Source: Phorcus lineatus
Lineage: Eukaryota > Mollusca > Gastropoda > Trochida > Trochidae
Reading direction: 5' to 3'
DNA: 64,000 bases
Assembly: GCA_921293015.1 (NCBI GenBank)
Contig: OV121095.1
Location: forward strand, 39,653,484 to 39,717,483
The stretch's first letter is position 1; each line of letters starts with the position of its first letter. Below the pieces are notes generated by a model. It did not search any database. It had not been told where the DNA came from and worked only from the letters and a program-made list of their open reading frames with translations. A program made the position numbers and the translations under genes. Positions 20,401 through 33,258 of the stretch are shown in pieces.

Positions 20401-22029
20401 ATGCTTTGTTAATTTCAACAAAAACTCTTTGGTATTATTATGCAAACCCTACAATAATGACATTAGAATACAACGGCATCTTTGTGCAGGACCTGTGACT
20501 AAACATACTTTTATTTGACTATACCTCTGGTGTGGACATGACATTGTAGGATGCAATCAGAGAAACAAAGGGGTACCATGGATGTAGAGCGTGATACGCG
20601 TAAAATAAGGCAGTGTGTAAATTTGGAAAATTACCGTGGTGTAAATTTGTTTACAGCTCACGTGTTGTTACATATAGGCTGTAAAATGACTTTACTTATA
20701 ACAGTACTAACTTCAGTAAATAAATAATTAACATGATTATATTTAAGACACAACGAAACAGAATATAATTAGAGTCGTGTTTGTCCATTTGGTAGTTTTT
20801 GCTCGTTGATTTAGAATTCCCTAAAAACGCAGTAAATTAATAATTGAACAGAATAAAAACGTGAATAAAAATATACTTTTGCAACTTGAAATATATAGAC
20901 AAGTAAGAAGGAAATTCTTTATTTAAACATGTAAGGATAAATTATATTAATTTATGTCAATAATTTCGGTGTAAACGACGAATAATCCAATTATGAAATG
21001 GCTAGGAGTACACGTTGAACTATCCCCATTTACAGCTCCTCCCCTACTGTGCGGTTTGACGACTGTCACCCGTAATATTTTAGAGAAACATTTTTTGAAG
21101 AAACGTAGTAGCAAATACTGTGTACATCTAGACTATATGACGTTTATACTAAATGATTTTATTGAATTCAAAGTATAAGCTCTTGCTTTTTGTGCTACAA
21201 GGTCGTTACGCCTCAGAAGGTTGAAATAAGAACTGCACAAAGCTTGCACTTGGAAGTCGGGTGACTTTCACGTCGGTGTCGGTGTCAGTGTAACTGATAA
21301 ATAAACAGCTGCGAGAGGAATTGCGATCCGGAGCTCTAGACTAGAGAAAGCCTGAATCGCCGTGATATCCAGCTGGGCACCTGGATTTTTTAGTCTTATA
21401 ATGGATTGTATATTTATATTCTGGCTCAAAAGCAGAAGAACCTGTAAATTTATTGCTTTTACACTTCTTCTTATAAATATTATGCACTGATATCATCAAC
21501 TACTCTATAAACACGATATTTGATATTCTAAGCTTATGAAAAATTTGAAAGTTATGCGCAAAATCAAATTCATTACAAAAGCAAGCCCAAAAAATTATTG
21601 ATATCATTAGTTTTCAAATGCCAATTTAACAATTTAATAGTGCATGTTCCCTTACATTACAAGTAATTTACATTAAGTGAAATTTGATTTTGATGAACAA
21701 ATATTACAATTGTTCCCCTTAATGAAATTATTTTGAAATGATATATCTTAATATTTTTCAAACAATTGAGTTATCGTTGTAATCTAAATATCAAGAGATG
21801 TTTTAAAATACAATGAATCGGTAACTGTGACGGAGTTTATAAAACTGAATAAACCTGAATAATTACTGCGAAACCGTGACAATCTCGTAACACCATAGAC
21901 TGACGTAGTGTCAACGTTTCTAGGTATGATCAGTTTTCAGTGGCCAATAATGATAACTTTTTATACAAAATGTGATTACAAGTATAATGCTACAACTTTG
22001 AAAAGAAATAGGTAATGAGTCTAGATCAA

Positions 22030-22205
22030 GATGAGGTGAGATGATGTGATTTGAGCTTTAACGCCGCTTTCTTGAGTATTTCACTTATATCAGGACTGCA
22101 ATTATTATTGCAGGGAGAACGCAAGCAACACTAATATTACTATGCATTACGGTGAAACCTGCGAGCATCGACTGCAACTAGCGAACCTTGGGTGGTATTG
22201 CAACT
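22030..22205 (-). mobile_element. tRNA-derived-type SINE, copy 1
   Basis: On the minus strand the 3' part reads GATATAAGTGAAATACTC then GGCGTTAAAGCTC and ends near a CATCTCACCTCATC stretch. This is the same 3' module as in the SINE at 44876. Equivalent insertions lie at about 27325-27500 and, more altered, 32636-32800, so the insertion predates the triplication. Confidence 0.65.
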
Positions 22206-23084
22206 AAGTCTTACTGCAGATAAAGTTGCTGAGTCCCTAGATATTGAATCCAAAATCCACAATGCAAATTTTGTCAGGCAGAGGCGAAAAATGAAAGTAC
22301 CTCAGTGAAACGTAGAACCCAAAGAAAGAAATTTATTCATTTAGAATTTGTGGTTCGTGTACATAAAACAGAGTCTCAAAAAAGTGTAAGACAGGTCTAC
22401 TAAATGTGCGTTTGCCCGGTAGTGTATGAAAATGAAGCCTCTGTGGAACTGCTATTCAATTTGAATCTGCATTCTCATATGATCCGAACGAATATCCGTC
22501 AGCTTTACCATGCAGGCAACTCAAAGCAGGTGTATACCAAAGAGGTGTTTCCGTAACATTTATGTTATTATTTACGAACTCAATTGCTACTATAAGAGCC
22601 TTACCACTATATTTTTATTCACAATATATAATATCAACGTCTGTGCGTCTTCTAAATCCATTATCATTTTATCTCTAGTATATCTTTTATCAAGTTAATC
22701 AGCAAACATCTCAGTAAGTTCATGGTTCTCTCGTCATTCCAAATTCTTGTGAATAACTCACAAAGTAAATTTAATTAGATAATAATATATGTTATTCCGC
22801 GCTTTCAGCTTACCGATCATTGGAATCCTTTGACTTAACGGCAATTTTTTGCGAGGTGGGGTTATTTTGTTTGTAAGTATGTTTTTTTATGACGTGTTTA
22901 TTATTTGAAAACATGCTCAATGATTTAGTAAATAGATGGTTCGGTCACAGTCTAGCAAAGTGATTCATCTTACAGCTTATGCACGGAAATTGAAGCTCAT
23001 TTCTCACGGTCACACATGCGGAATTTTCGATATTGCCTGTATCTTGTGGGTTCTTTACAGGTGAACTTTCAAAACAATGCCATG

Positions 23085-24010
23085 GTGATCATGTCATAGA
23101 ATTTTTGAGCTGTTGATTCCTGATGCCTAAAGTGATATCAAGAACCTCAAGAGTCTTGAAGACAAAGACATTAGAGTTTTTTATTACCATGGAGCTTTTG
23201 TAAACAACTGCTACCTTGGCTATGCTGTGTGTTATTTGAAAATATTTTGTATCCTTCAGGTACTAATTCAGACAGAATAGCATTGTCGCTGTCCCTCAAC
23301 CATGTTTCAGTCACAGCGAAGATATCAAAATCATTCTCTAAAATCAGGTCAAGGAAACACAATGATTTGTTCCAAGCGGACTGAGCATTTTGAAGACCAA
23401 TATTAAATTCCTCTGGCAAAAAAAGGTTTGAAAATGATATCTGTGAGAGTTGTGAGGTTAGAGGAATTCACGACACCTGAGTTTTGAAGGGAATCATCCT
23501 TGAATGAGGTGATCACTGGAATCCGTCTCCTTGATCCTCCACGACAGCCCATTTTCGTTGCAGGATGTCCACAAATTCCAAGATGTTTAAGTTTTGTCCA
23601 CAGTTTACTGTCCAAACGACCATAAGACTTGTCCCTCAGGTGTAAGCAAATATCTCTGAATTGCTGATAGTTTGTACAGCTTGCAGGGACAGCCATTGTT
23701 TCAAAACAAAAGGCAGTGTCCTTGCCTAGTGAGTACACCCAAGCCAAGCCCACTGTGACTCGAAAGAGTTGTGAAATATATCAGTCCAAATATTTCAAAT
23801 TCCATAACTTGAATCCACAAAAATAGCTTGAATAGTAAATCTTAGTATACTTATAATTGAGTGAGTGAGTGAGCGAGCTGGGGTTTAACGTGCTTTGAAC
23901 ATTATTTTGGTTAGTATACTTATAAAACTCATTGCCAAATTTCATGAATGAGAGAGAGTCCTGTCGGTAGATATTTGAGATAGTATGGAGAGCATTTGCA
24001 CTGCTGCTGA
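23085..24010 (-). pseudogene. LINE ORF2 endonuclease fragment, copy 1
   Basis: On the minus strand, from high to low coordinate, there is a basic leader (YGRLDSKLWTKLKHLGI), then an endonuclease/exonuclease/phosphatase domain start with ILENDFDIFAVTETWLR and ELVPEGYKIF. This is the N-terminal part of a CR1/Jockey-like non-LTR retrotransposon ORF2. In copy 1 it has frameshifts and lacks the RGGGVAV segment retained in copy 2. Reverse transcriptase and 3' tail are absent. The 5' part is kept while the 3' part is missing, the reverse of usual LINE truncation. Confidence 0.8.
23842..23925. mobile_element. (TGAG)n SINE-tail fragment with 15-bp flanking repeat
   Basis: TTAGTATACTTATAA occurs at 23842-23856 and 23911-23925, enclosing GAGTGAGTGAGTGAG and GGGGTTTAACGTGC. 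The corresponding place in copy 2 (around 29042) lacks the insert, so it arrived after duplication or was lost there. The TGAG tract with a TTTAACG word is similar to abalone SINE ends as I remember them. Confidence 0.5.
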
Positions 24011-24044
24011 CTGCGCAGAAGCACTCAACCACAGTTGTTATGTA

Positions 24045-25180
24045 AACTATTCAGAAAAAGAAACTTGACATTCATGCAAAATTTATTTTTTGGAAACGGG
24101 TACATTTTTTTCATGATACATACCGGTAATTTAAAGAAAGGCTTGCTCAAAAGTGTAAATTTACCAAAAACAATGGCCCAAAAAGTTTACGTTGTGTTCA
24201 GGGTCGAAAACGAGCGATTCGTCCAAATGCATTTTCTGCAGTATGGGATCATGAAGGTTCACATGCAGACACGTCTGCTTTAGTGGTATAAAAAGCCATA
24301 TCAACCGCTGTTCATTCACACTTCCCAACATCGGTACAGCGACCTGAAGAATGCCAAGACTGAACAGAGCGCAACGCAACAACGCTATTGGCAGACTGCA
24401 AGCAGGAGCGACGCAGCTAGATGTTGCAACGCACTTTAGCGTGTCCAGACAGACCATCTCTTCATTGTGGACCTGTTTCAACACCCGAAACAGCGTTGAT
24501 GATAGGCCAAGGTCAGGCAGACCAAGGGTGACTACTCGGGCCCAAGATCGGTTCATCCGACTGCTCCACCTTCGGGAACACACCAGGAAAGCAACGTCAA
24601 CAACAACGCAGATACCAGGCCTGCATCGAATTTCGGACCAAACGGTACGCAACAGGCTGAGAGAGGCTGGACTTTTTCGTTTTAACGCAACGTCATCTGG
24701 CAGAACATCTCCAGTGGTGTCAACCGTTCTCTTCACTGATTAGTCCCGTTTTCTGCTTCAACAAAGTGATGGACGAGCAAGACTTTTTACAGCCAGCCAG
24801 GTCACCAGATTTGTCACCAATTGAGCATCTCTGGGACGAACTGGATCGACGCGTGCGCAGTAGGAATCCACCATCCCAAACACTTCTAGTACTTCTTGCG
24901 GCACTTCAGCACGAATGGCTTGATTGCATCCATAGGTCGTAGGTGCCAAGCAATAATCAATGCCAATGGTGGCCATTCCTGATACTGACATTTGTGCACC
25001 CCTGTGATGGTGAAACACTTGTGCACCTGTGCATTTCAAGATCATGCTTAATCTGAATAAAATTTACTGAACAGAGATCTTCAAACAGCGTTTTAGTTTT
25101 CATTTCAATGTTTAACTTGCATCTGTGGTCTTTATATTGAACTTTGAAAGTCAGTGTCAAGTTTCTTTTTTTGAAGAGTT
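24045..25180 (+). mobile_element. Tc1-like transposon, internally deleted (copy 1)
   Basis: Terminal inverted repeats (AACTATTCAGAAAAAG left; right end ...TTTTTTTGAAGAGTT) are flanked by TA at 24043 and 25181. The plus-strand frame at 24351-24743 encodes the helix-turn-helix DNA-binding half (RAQRNNAIGRLQAGATQLDV, then the PRSGRPRVTT hook). Most of the catalytic half is deleted between about 24745 and 24790: the sequence jumps from the FTD aspartate to the PARSPDLSPIEH region. The element cannot make an active enzyme. Copy 2 of the unit carries the same insertion with the opposite half missing. Confidence 0.88.
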
Positions 25181-25525
25181 TATATGACTACCAAATTTGA
25201 TAAATATTGGGTGATTACTTTAAAAAGTTGTGAATCATTACAAACCTTCGTGTCACAAGGTATCTTCATTCAAAATTTAATAAAAAAAGATGACTAGTTT
25301 AGAGAGAGTCCCCACTTATTTGTCACAAAAAACCCAGAACATTTTAAGAATTCTTTTTTCAAAATTGTTAATCATGACAGGTCTTCATGTAATAATGCAT
25401 GTTCATACCAAATTTGATCAACATTAGATGATTAGTTTAGAAGTTATGATCCGGAAAGGACTTGCTAACAGTTTCCTTACAAATTCATCCCTTCCTTCTG
25501 CTTGTATTAAAACAGAGGTTGTATA
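25181..25525. other. unit tail, copy 1
   Basis: About 340 bp between the Tc1-like element and the start of copy 2. It is repeated at 30186-30597 and absent after copy 3. No coding potential seen. Confidence 0.6.
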
Positions 25526-28304
25526 GGAAATCATGATGCAGCTACCTAGGTGATGAGAGAATGCGTTGAAAGGCAAAATAAATAGAACAATAAGGGACGA
25601 CAAGCATGCCCCGACGGTGTCAGTCGTCATTTAATTTGTCTACATAAGGCAATAAACTCGGAAAATAATAGAACATAAATAAGAATACTCACGCTGCATG
25701 TGATATGACCACTCCTACAACCTTCAGTCTCTCCTACCCTGGTGGTTCAGTAATATCGTCACGTGATCACGGGCCGTCAAGCAGGAAGTAAACCGGATAG
25801 GTGTATAGTTAAGGGACATCCCCAGCATTTTGCTTAGCCCTCATTGTGTCAACGCATTTAATGAACGTTTCTTTTTTCGTCGTATCCGGTACTTCATTTG
25901 ATCTCCTTAGAAGATTACAAAGCATGACAAGCAGGAAAGGTGTGCTTTGTCGATGTCAACTTTTATTTGACTGTACCTTCGGTTATTGACATGACATCGT
26001 AGGTTGCAATCAGAGAAACAAAGGGATACCATGGAAGTAGAACGTGATACGCGTAAAATAAGGCAGTGTTTAAATTTTGAAAATTACCGTGGTGTAAATT
26101 TGTTTACTGAATGTGTTGTTACATATAGGCTGTAACATGACTTTACTTATAACACTAACAGTAAATAATTATATAATATTAAAAAATAATTAACGTGATT
26201 ATCTTTAAGACACAACGAATCAGAATATGATAAGAGTCGTGTTTGTCCATTTGGTAGTTTTTGCTTGTTGAACAGGAAAAAAACCCGTGAATAATTTAAA
26301 GACAAGTAAGAAAGAAATTCTTTATTTAAATATGTAAGGAGAAATTATATTAATTTATGTCAATAATTTCGGTTTAAGCGACGAATAATCCAATCATTAA
26401 AAAGATAGGAGTACACGTTGATCTATTCCCATATAAAGCTTTTCCCAAACAGTGCGGTTTGACAACTGTCACCCGTAATATTTTAGAGAAACATTTTTTC
26501 AAGAAACGTAGTAGCAAATACTGTGTACATCTCAAGGTGTAAGCTCTTGCTGTTTGTGCTACAAGGTCGTTACGCCTCTGAAGGATGAATTAAGAACTGC
26601 ACAAAGCTTGCACTTGGAAGTCGGGTGACTTTCACGTCGGTGTCAGTGTAACTGATACCCCGGCCACTCAAATAAACACCTGCGAGAGTAATTGCGATCT
26701 GGAGCCCTAAATCAACTAAAGAAAGCCTGAATAGCCTTGAAATCTAGCTGGGCACCTAGATTTAGTTTACGTCTTAAAATGGATTGTATATTTACATCCT
26801 GGCTCAAAAGCAGAAGAACCTGTCAATTTATTGCTATTACACTTGTTCCTACGTATGAATATTATGCACTGATATCATCAACTACCTCTATAAATACGAA
26901 ATTTGATATTCTAAGCTTATGACAAATGTGAGAGTAATGTGTAAAATCAAATTCATTACAAAAGCAAGCCCAAAAAATTAGTGATATCATCAGTTTTCAA
27001 ATGCCAATTTAATAATGTAAAGTATAAAGTAATAAATAAATATAAAGTAATTTACATTAAGTGAAATTTGATTTTGATGAACAAATATTACAATTGTTTC
27101 CCTTAATGAGATTATATTGAAATGATGTATCTTAATTGTGTTCATACAATTGAGTTATCGTTTTAATCTAAATATCAAGAGATGTTTTATAATACAATGA
27201 AGTGGTAACTTTGCCGGAGGTTATAAAACTGAATAATCACTACGGAAACCTGACAATCTCGTAACAAAATAGGCTGATGTATTGTCAACGTTTCTAGGTA
27301 TGATCAGTTTTCAATGGCCATCAAGATGAGGTGAGATGATGTGATTTGAGCTTTGACGACGCTTTCATTTGTATTTCACTCATATCAGGACTGCAAGTAT
27401 TATTGCAAGGAGTAAGCAAGCAACACTCATATTACTATGCATTACGGTGAAACCTGCGAGCATCGACTGCAACTAGCGAACCTTGTGTGGTACTGCAACT
27501 AAGTCTTACTGCAGATAAAGTTGCTGAGTCCCTAGATATTGAATCCAAAATCCACAATGCAAAATGAAGGTACCCTGCGAAACGTAGAACCCGAAGAAAG
27601 AAAACTATTCATTTAGAATTTGTGGGTCGTGTACATAAAACAGAGTTTCAAAAAAGTGTAAGAAAAGTCTGCTAAATGTGCGTTTGACCGGTAGTGGAAA
27701 TGAAGCCTCTTTGGAACTCCGAAGGAATATCGAAAATATCCGTCAGCTTTATTATGCAGGCAACACAAAGCAGATTATTGGCAAGAGGTGTTTCCGTAAC
27801 ATTTGTATTATCAATTACGAACTCAATTGCTACTATAAGAGCCTTAACACTATATGTTGATTCGCAATATATAATATCAACGTCTGTGCGTCTTCTTAAT
27901 CTATTATCATTTTATCTCTAGTATATCTTTTATCAAGTTAATCAGCAATCTCAGTAAGTTCATGATTCTCTCTTCAATCCAAATCCTTGTGAATAACTGA
28001 CAAAGTAAGATTAATTGAATAATAATATACGTTATTCCACCCTTTCCGCTTACCGATCATTGGAATCCTTTGACTTAACGGCGATCTTTTGCGAGGTGGG
28101 GTTATTTTGTTTGTAAATTATGTTTCTTTATGACGTGTTCATTATTTGAAAACAAGCTCAATGATTTAGTAAATAGATAGGTCGGTCACAGTCTAGCAAA
28201 GTGATTCATCTTACAGCGTACACACGGAAATTGAAGCTCATTTCTCACGGTCACACATGCGGAACTGTTGATATTGCCTGAATCTTGTGGGTTCTTTACA
28301 GGTG

Positions 28305-29160
28305 AATTTTCAACACAATGCCATCGTGGTCATGTCATAAGAGAAATATTTTTTCGTTGAGGGAGCAGGTCTGCAGACAATGATAACTTTGAGCTGTTGA
28401 TTCCTGATGCCTAAAGTGATATCAAGAACCTCAAGAGTCTTGAAGACAAGGACATTAGAGTTTTTTATTACCATGGAGCTTTTGTAAACAACTGCTACAC
28501 CACCACCTCGGCTATGCTGTCTGTTATTTGTAAATATTTTGTATCCTTGAGGTACTAATTCAGACAGAACAGCATTGTCACTGTCCCTCAACCACGTATC
28601 GGTCACAGCGAAGATAACAAAATCATTCTCTAAAATCAGGTCATGGAGACACAACGATTTGTTCCGAGCGGACTGAGCATTTTGAAAACCAATATTAAAT
28701 TCCTCTGGCAAAAAAGGTTTGCAAATCATATCTGTGAGAGTTGTGAGGTTAAAGGAATTCACGACACCTGAGTTTTGAAGGGAATCATTCTTGAATGAGG
28801 TGATTAATGGAATCCGTCTCTATGATCCTCCACGACATTTTCGTTGCAGGATGTCCACAAATTCCAAGATGTTTAAGTTTTGTCCACAGTTTACTGTCCA
28901 AAAGACCATAAGACTTGTCCCTCAGGTGTAAGCAAGTATCTTTGAATTGCTGATAGTTTGTACAGCTTGCAGGGACAGCCATTGTTTCATAACAAAAGGC
29001 AGTGTCCTTAGTAGTGAGTACACCCATGCCAAGCCCACTGTGAATATTATTTCAGTTAGTATACTATAAAACTTATGGCCAAATTTCGTGAATGTGAGGT
29101 CATGTCGGTAGATATTTGAGATAGTATGGAGAGCATTTGCACTGCTGCTGACTGCGCAGA
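28305..29160 (-). pseudogene. LINE ORF2 endonuclease fragment, copy 2
   Basis: Best preserved copy. The minus-strand frame 28762-28310 shows FQNAQSARNKS, ILENDFVIFAVTDTWLR, SELVPQGYKIF and RGGGVAVVYKSS, the conserved core of the APE-type endonuclease of CR1/Jockey-like LINEs. Upstream (28785-29027, other frame) is the KSYGLLDSKLWTKLKHLGI leader. The usual T-E-T-W motif reads T-D-T-W, so the predicted metal-binding glutamate is replaced by aspartate. It stops at about 28305 without RT. Confidence 0.85.
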
Positions 29161-29185
29161 AGCACTCATACACAGTTGTTATGTA

Positions 29186-30185
29186 AACTCTTCAAAAAAA
29201 GAAACTTGACACTCATGCGAAATTGATTTTTTCGAAACGGGTATCTTTTTTTTAGCAACGTCAACAACGCAAATGGAGGCCTGTGTCGAATTTCCGACCA
29301 AACGGTACGCAACAGGCTGAGAGAGGCTGGACTTTTTCCACGACGACCAAATTCGACGTCCCGTTTTAACGCAACGTCATCTGGCGGAACTTCTCCAGTG
29401 GTGTCAACAGAGGATGAGATTGGCACGTGCAAGTTGGAGAACCGTTCTCTTCACTGATGAGCCCCGTTTTCTGCCTCTACGAAGTGAGGGACTAGCACGT
29501 GTATACCGACGTCGTTGAGAACGTTATGCTGACAACTGTTTTCAGGAGGTTGTCCCATTTGGAGGTGGTAGTGTCATGGTGTTAAGACACCCCTTGTGCA
29601 TGTTGTGGGTAACCTCACAGGAGTACGGTATTGGGACTTGATCCTATAGCCTTACGTTATTTCTCACGTCAACGTCCATGGTGGTCTCTTTCAGCAGGAT
29701 AATGCTCGACCACATCTTGCACGTGTTTGTGAAGACTTTTTACAGCGTAACAATGTCAAGACATTGCCATGGCCAGCCAGGTCACCACATTTGTCACCAA
29801 TTGAGCATCTCTCGGAAGAACTGGATCCGCGTGTGCGCAGTAGGAATCCACCACCCCAAACACTTCCAGGACTTCTTGCAGCACTTCAGCACGAATGGCA
29901 GAACATTCCAAAGGCTGCTATTGACAACTTGATTGCATCCATAGGTCGTCGGTGCCAAGCAAGAATCAATGCCAATGGTGGCCATACCCGATACTGACAT
30001 TTGTGCACCCTTGTGATGTTGAAACACTTGTGCACCTGTTCAAGATCATGCTTATTCTGAATAAAATTCACTGAACAGAGATCTTCACACAGCATTTTAG
30101 TTTTCATTTCAATGTTTAACTTGCATCTGTGGTCTTTATATTGAATTTTGAAAGTCAGTGTTAAGTTTCTTTTTTTTGAAGAGTT
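29186..30185 (+). mobile_element. Tc1-like transposon, N-terminally deleted (copy 2)
   Basis: TA (29184) plus AACTCTTCAAAAAAAG at the left and ...TTTTTTGAAGAGTT plus TA (30186) at the right. The DNA-binding half is gone: the left end joins directly to the segment before QTVRNRL. The catalytic half is largely retained in broken frames: LFTDE near 29450, QQDNARPHLARV near 29695-29730, then SPIEHL near 29800. Same insertion site as copy 1 (GTTGTTATG before the TA). Confidence 0.88.
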
Positions 30186-31627
30186 TATATGACTAACAAA
30201 TTTGATAAATATTGGGTGATTACTTTAGATTGAAGTTTAAATAGTGTTTTTTTTTCGAAGTCCAAATTTTTTTCGAAAACCAAACGTATTTTCAAGATTG
30301 TGAATCATTACAAACCTTTGTTTTAATACAAAAAAAGATGACTAGTTTAGAAGTTATGAGACGAACAGGACTTGAAATATTTTTTATATTTGTCACAAAA
30401 AAACCCAGAAAATTGTAAGAAATGTTTTTCCAAAATTGTTAATTATGACACGTCTTCATATATATAATACATGTTCATACCAAATTTGATCAAAATTAGA
30501 TGGTTAGTTTAGAAGCTATGATCCGGAAAGGACTTGCTAACAGTTTCCTTACAAATTCATCCCTTCCTTCTTCTTGTATTAAAACAGAGGCTGTACAGGA
30601 AATCATGATGTAGCTACCTAGGTGATGAGAGAATGCGTTGAAAGGCAAAATAAATAGAACAATGAGGGACTACAAGTATGCCCCGACGGTGTCAGTCGTC
30701 ATTTAATTTGTCTACATAAGGCAATAAACTCGGAAAATAATAGAACATAAATAAGAATACTCACGCTGCATGTGATATGACCACTCCTACAACCTTCAGT
30801 CTCTCCTACCCTGGTGGTTCAGTAATATCGTCACGTGATCACGGGCCGTCAAGCAGGAAGTAAACCGGATAGGTGTATAGTTAAGGGACATCCCCAGCAT
30901 TTTGCTTAGCCCTCATTGTGTCAACGCGTTTAATAAACATTTCTTTTCTCATCGTATCGGGTACTTCATTTAATATCCTTGGAGGATAACAAAGCATGAC
31001 AAGTAGGAAAGGTATGCTTTGTTAATTTCAACAAAAATTCTTTGGTATTATTGTGCAAACCCTACTGTATTGACATTAGGATACAACGGTATCTTTGTGC
31101 AGGACTTGTGACTAAACATACTTTTATTTGACTATACCTATGACATTGTAGGATGCAATCAGAGAAACAAAGGGGTACCATGGATGTAGAGCGTGATACG
31201 CGTAAAATAAGGCAGTGTCTAAATTTTGAAAATTACCGTGGTGTAAATTTGTTTACAGCTCACGTGTTGTTACATATAGGCTGTATCATGACTTTACTTA
31301 TAACAGTACTAACTTCAGTAAAAAAACCCAACATGATTATATTTAAGACACAACGAAACAGAATATAATTAGAGTCGTGTTTGTCCATTTGGTAGCTTTT
31401 GCTCGTTGATTTAAAATTCCCTAAAAACGCAGTAAATTAACAAGTGAACAGAAAAAAAGTGAATAAAATATACTATTGCAACTTGAATATAGAGACAAGT
31501 AAGAAGGAAAAACTTTATTTAAAACATGTAAGGAGGAATTATATAAATATATGTCAATAATTTCGATTTAAGCGACGAATAATCCAATTGTTAAATGGCT
31601 AGGTGTACACATTGACCTATTCCCATT

Positions 31628-31880
31628 TTCGATCCACTATAAGCATCTTGTCAACCTGTTCTTAGTCCTATTCATCTATTGTACAGCCCCGACCTCGATG
31701 CTATATCTGATTTACATGGCCATTTAATAAACGAACAAAACCGTCTACCTGGACCGTCATTAAATGTTGTATAACTAACACATTCTGAAGTTGTATGTTT
31801 GTATAGAGGCGGCTCGTGGATGTGCTTTGTCGAGTTAAATGGTATTGTAACAAGTAAGTTTTAATGCTTATTCATAAGGT
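31628..31880. other. copy-3-specific replaced segment
   Basis: Sequence from ATCCACTATAAGC to about AGTAAGTTTTAATG has no counterpart in copies 1 and 2, which instead carry the segment with CTGTCACCCGTAATATTTTAG. Flanks on both sides align, so this is a replacement or two different indels. No gene recognised in it. Confidence 0.6.
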
Positions 31881-33258
31881 GAAAATAAGAACTGCAGGAA
31901 TCTTGTACTTGGGAGTCGAGTGACTTTCACGACGGTGTCGGTGCCAGTGTAACTTTACTGACACCCCGGCCACTCAAATAAACACCTGCGAGAGGAATTT
32001 TGCGATCCAGGGCCCTTAATCCACTAGAGAAAGCCTGAATCGCCGTGATATCCAGCTAGGCACATGGATTTTGTATACGTCTTATCATGGATTGTATATT
32101 TATATCCTGGTTAAAAAGCAGAAGAACCTGTACATTTATTGCTATTACACTTGATCTTATGAATATTATGCACTGATATCATCAACTACCTCTATAAATA
32201 CGAAATTTGATATTCTAAATTTATGACAAGTTTCAAAGTAATGCGTAAAATCAAATTCATTACAAAAGCAAGCCCAAAAAATTATTGATATCATCAGTTT
32301 TCAAATGCCAATTTAATAATGCATTTTCCCTTATATCACAAGTAATTTACATTAAGTGAAATTTGATTTTGATGAACAAATATTACAATTGTTTCCCTTA
32401 ATGAAATTATATTGAAATGATATATCTTTCTTGTGTTCATACAATTGAGTTATCGTTTTAATCTAAATATCAAGAGATGTTTTATAATACAATGAAGCGG
32501 TAACTGTGCCGGAGGTTATAAAACTGAATAAACCTGAATAATCACTGCGGAAACGTGACAATCTCGTAACAAAATAGGCTGACGTATTGTCAATGTTTCC
32601 AGGTATGATCTGTTTTCAGTGGCCAATAATGATAACAAGTTTAATGACAAAGCCGCTTTCATGAGTATTTCACTTATATCAGGACTTCCAAGTATTATTG
32701 CAGGGAGAACGCAAGAAGCACTAATGTTACTATGCATTTCGGGGAAACCCGCGAGCACCGACTGCAACTGGCGAACCTTGGGTGGAACTGCACCTAAGCC
32801 TTACAACAGTTCTCTACCGCAGATAAAGTTGCTGAATCCCAAATCCACAATGCAAATTTTGTCAAGCACAGGCGAAAAATGAAAGTACCTCAGTGAAACG
32901 TACATGTAGAACCCGAAGAAAGAAATTTATTCATTTAGAATTTGTGGTTCGTGCACATAAAACAGAGTTTCAAAAAAGTGTAAGAAAGGTCTGCTAAATG
33001 TGCGTTTGGCCGGTAGTGTATGAAAATGAAGCCTCTGTGGAACTGCGATTCAATTTAAATCGGCATTCTCATATGATCCTAACGAATATCGAAAATATCC
33101 GTCGGCTTTATCATGAAGGCAACTCATAGCAGGTGTATAATAAATAGAGATTATTGGCAAGAGGTGTTTCCGTAACATTTGTATTATTAATTACGAACTC
33201 AATTGCTACTATAAGAGCCTTACCACTATATTTTTATTCGCAATATATAATATCAACG

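Larger units (their letters stand above)
19961..25525. repeat. triplicated unit, copy 1 (~5.6 kb)
   Basis: The landmark GGAAATCATGATG(C/T)AGCTACC occurs at 19971, 25526 and 30598, and the sequence after each is closely similar over kilobases. Copy 1 contains, in order: the conserved E-box/ATG module (19961-20400), a long non-coding part, a SINE (minus, about 22030-22205), a LINE endonuclease fragment (minus, about 23085-24010), a Tc1-like element (24045-25180) and a tail of about 340 bp. It is the longest copy because of extra insertions around 23757-23910. Confidence 0.92.
25526..30597. repeat. triplicated unit, copy 2 (~5.1 kb)
   Basis: Same order as copy 1: E-box/ATG module (ATG at 25924, donor reads GGTGTGC here), SINE (minus, about 27325-27500), LINE endonuclease fragment (minus, about 28305-29160), Tc1-like element (29186-30185) and tail. 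It has small internal deletions relative to copy 1, for example around 26270-26300 and 27690-27730. No host gene is readable. Confidence 0.92.

Noticed and set aside
22420-22540. Possible exon conserved among the three units (ENEASVEL-like reading)
   Set aside because: The frame breaks differently in each copy and similarity extends equally outside it, as expected from simple duplication.
24161-24736. 191-codon minus-strand frame
   Set aside because: Antisense of the Tc1-like DNA-binding half; the same happens at 29166-29432 and on the plus strand at 60034-61131.
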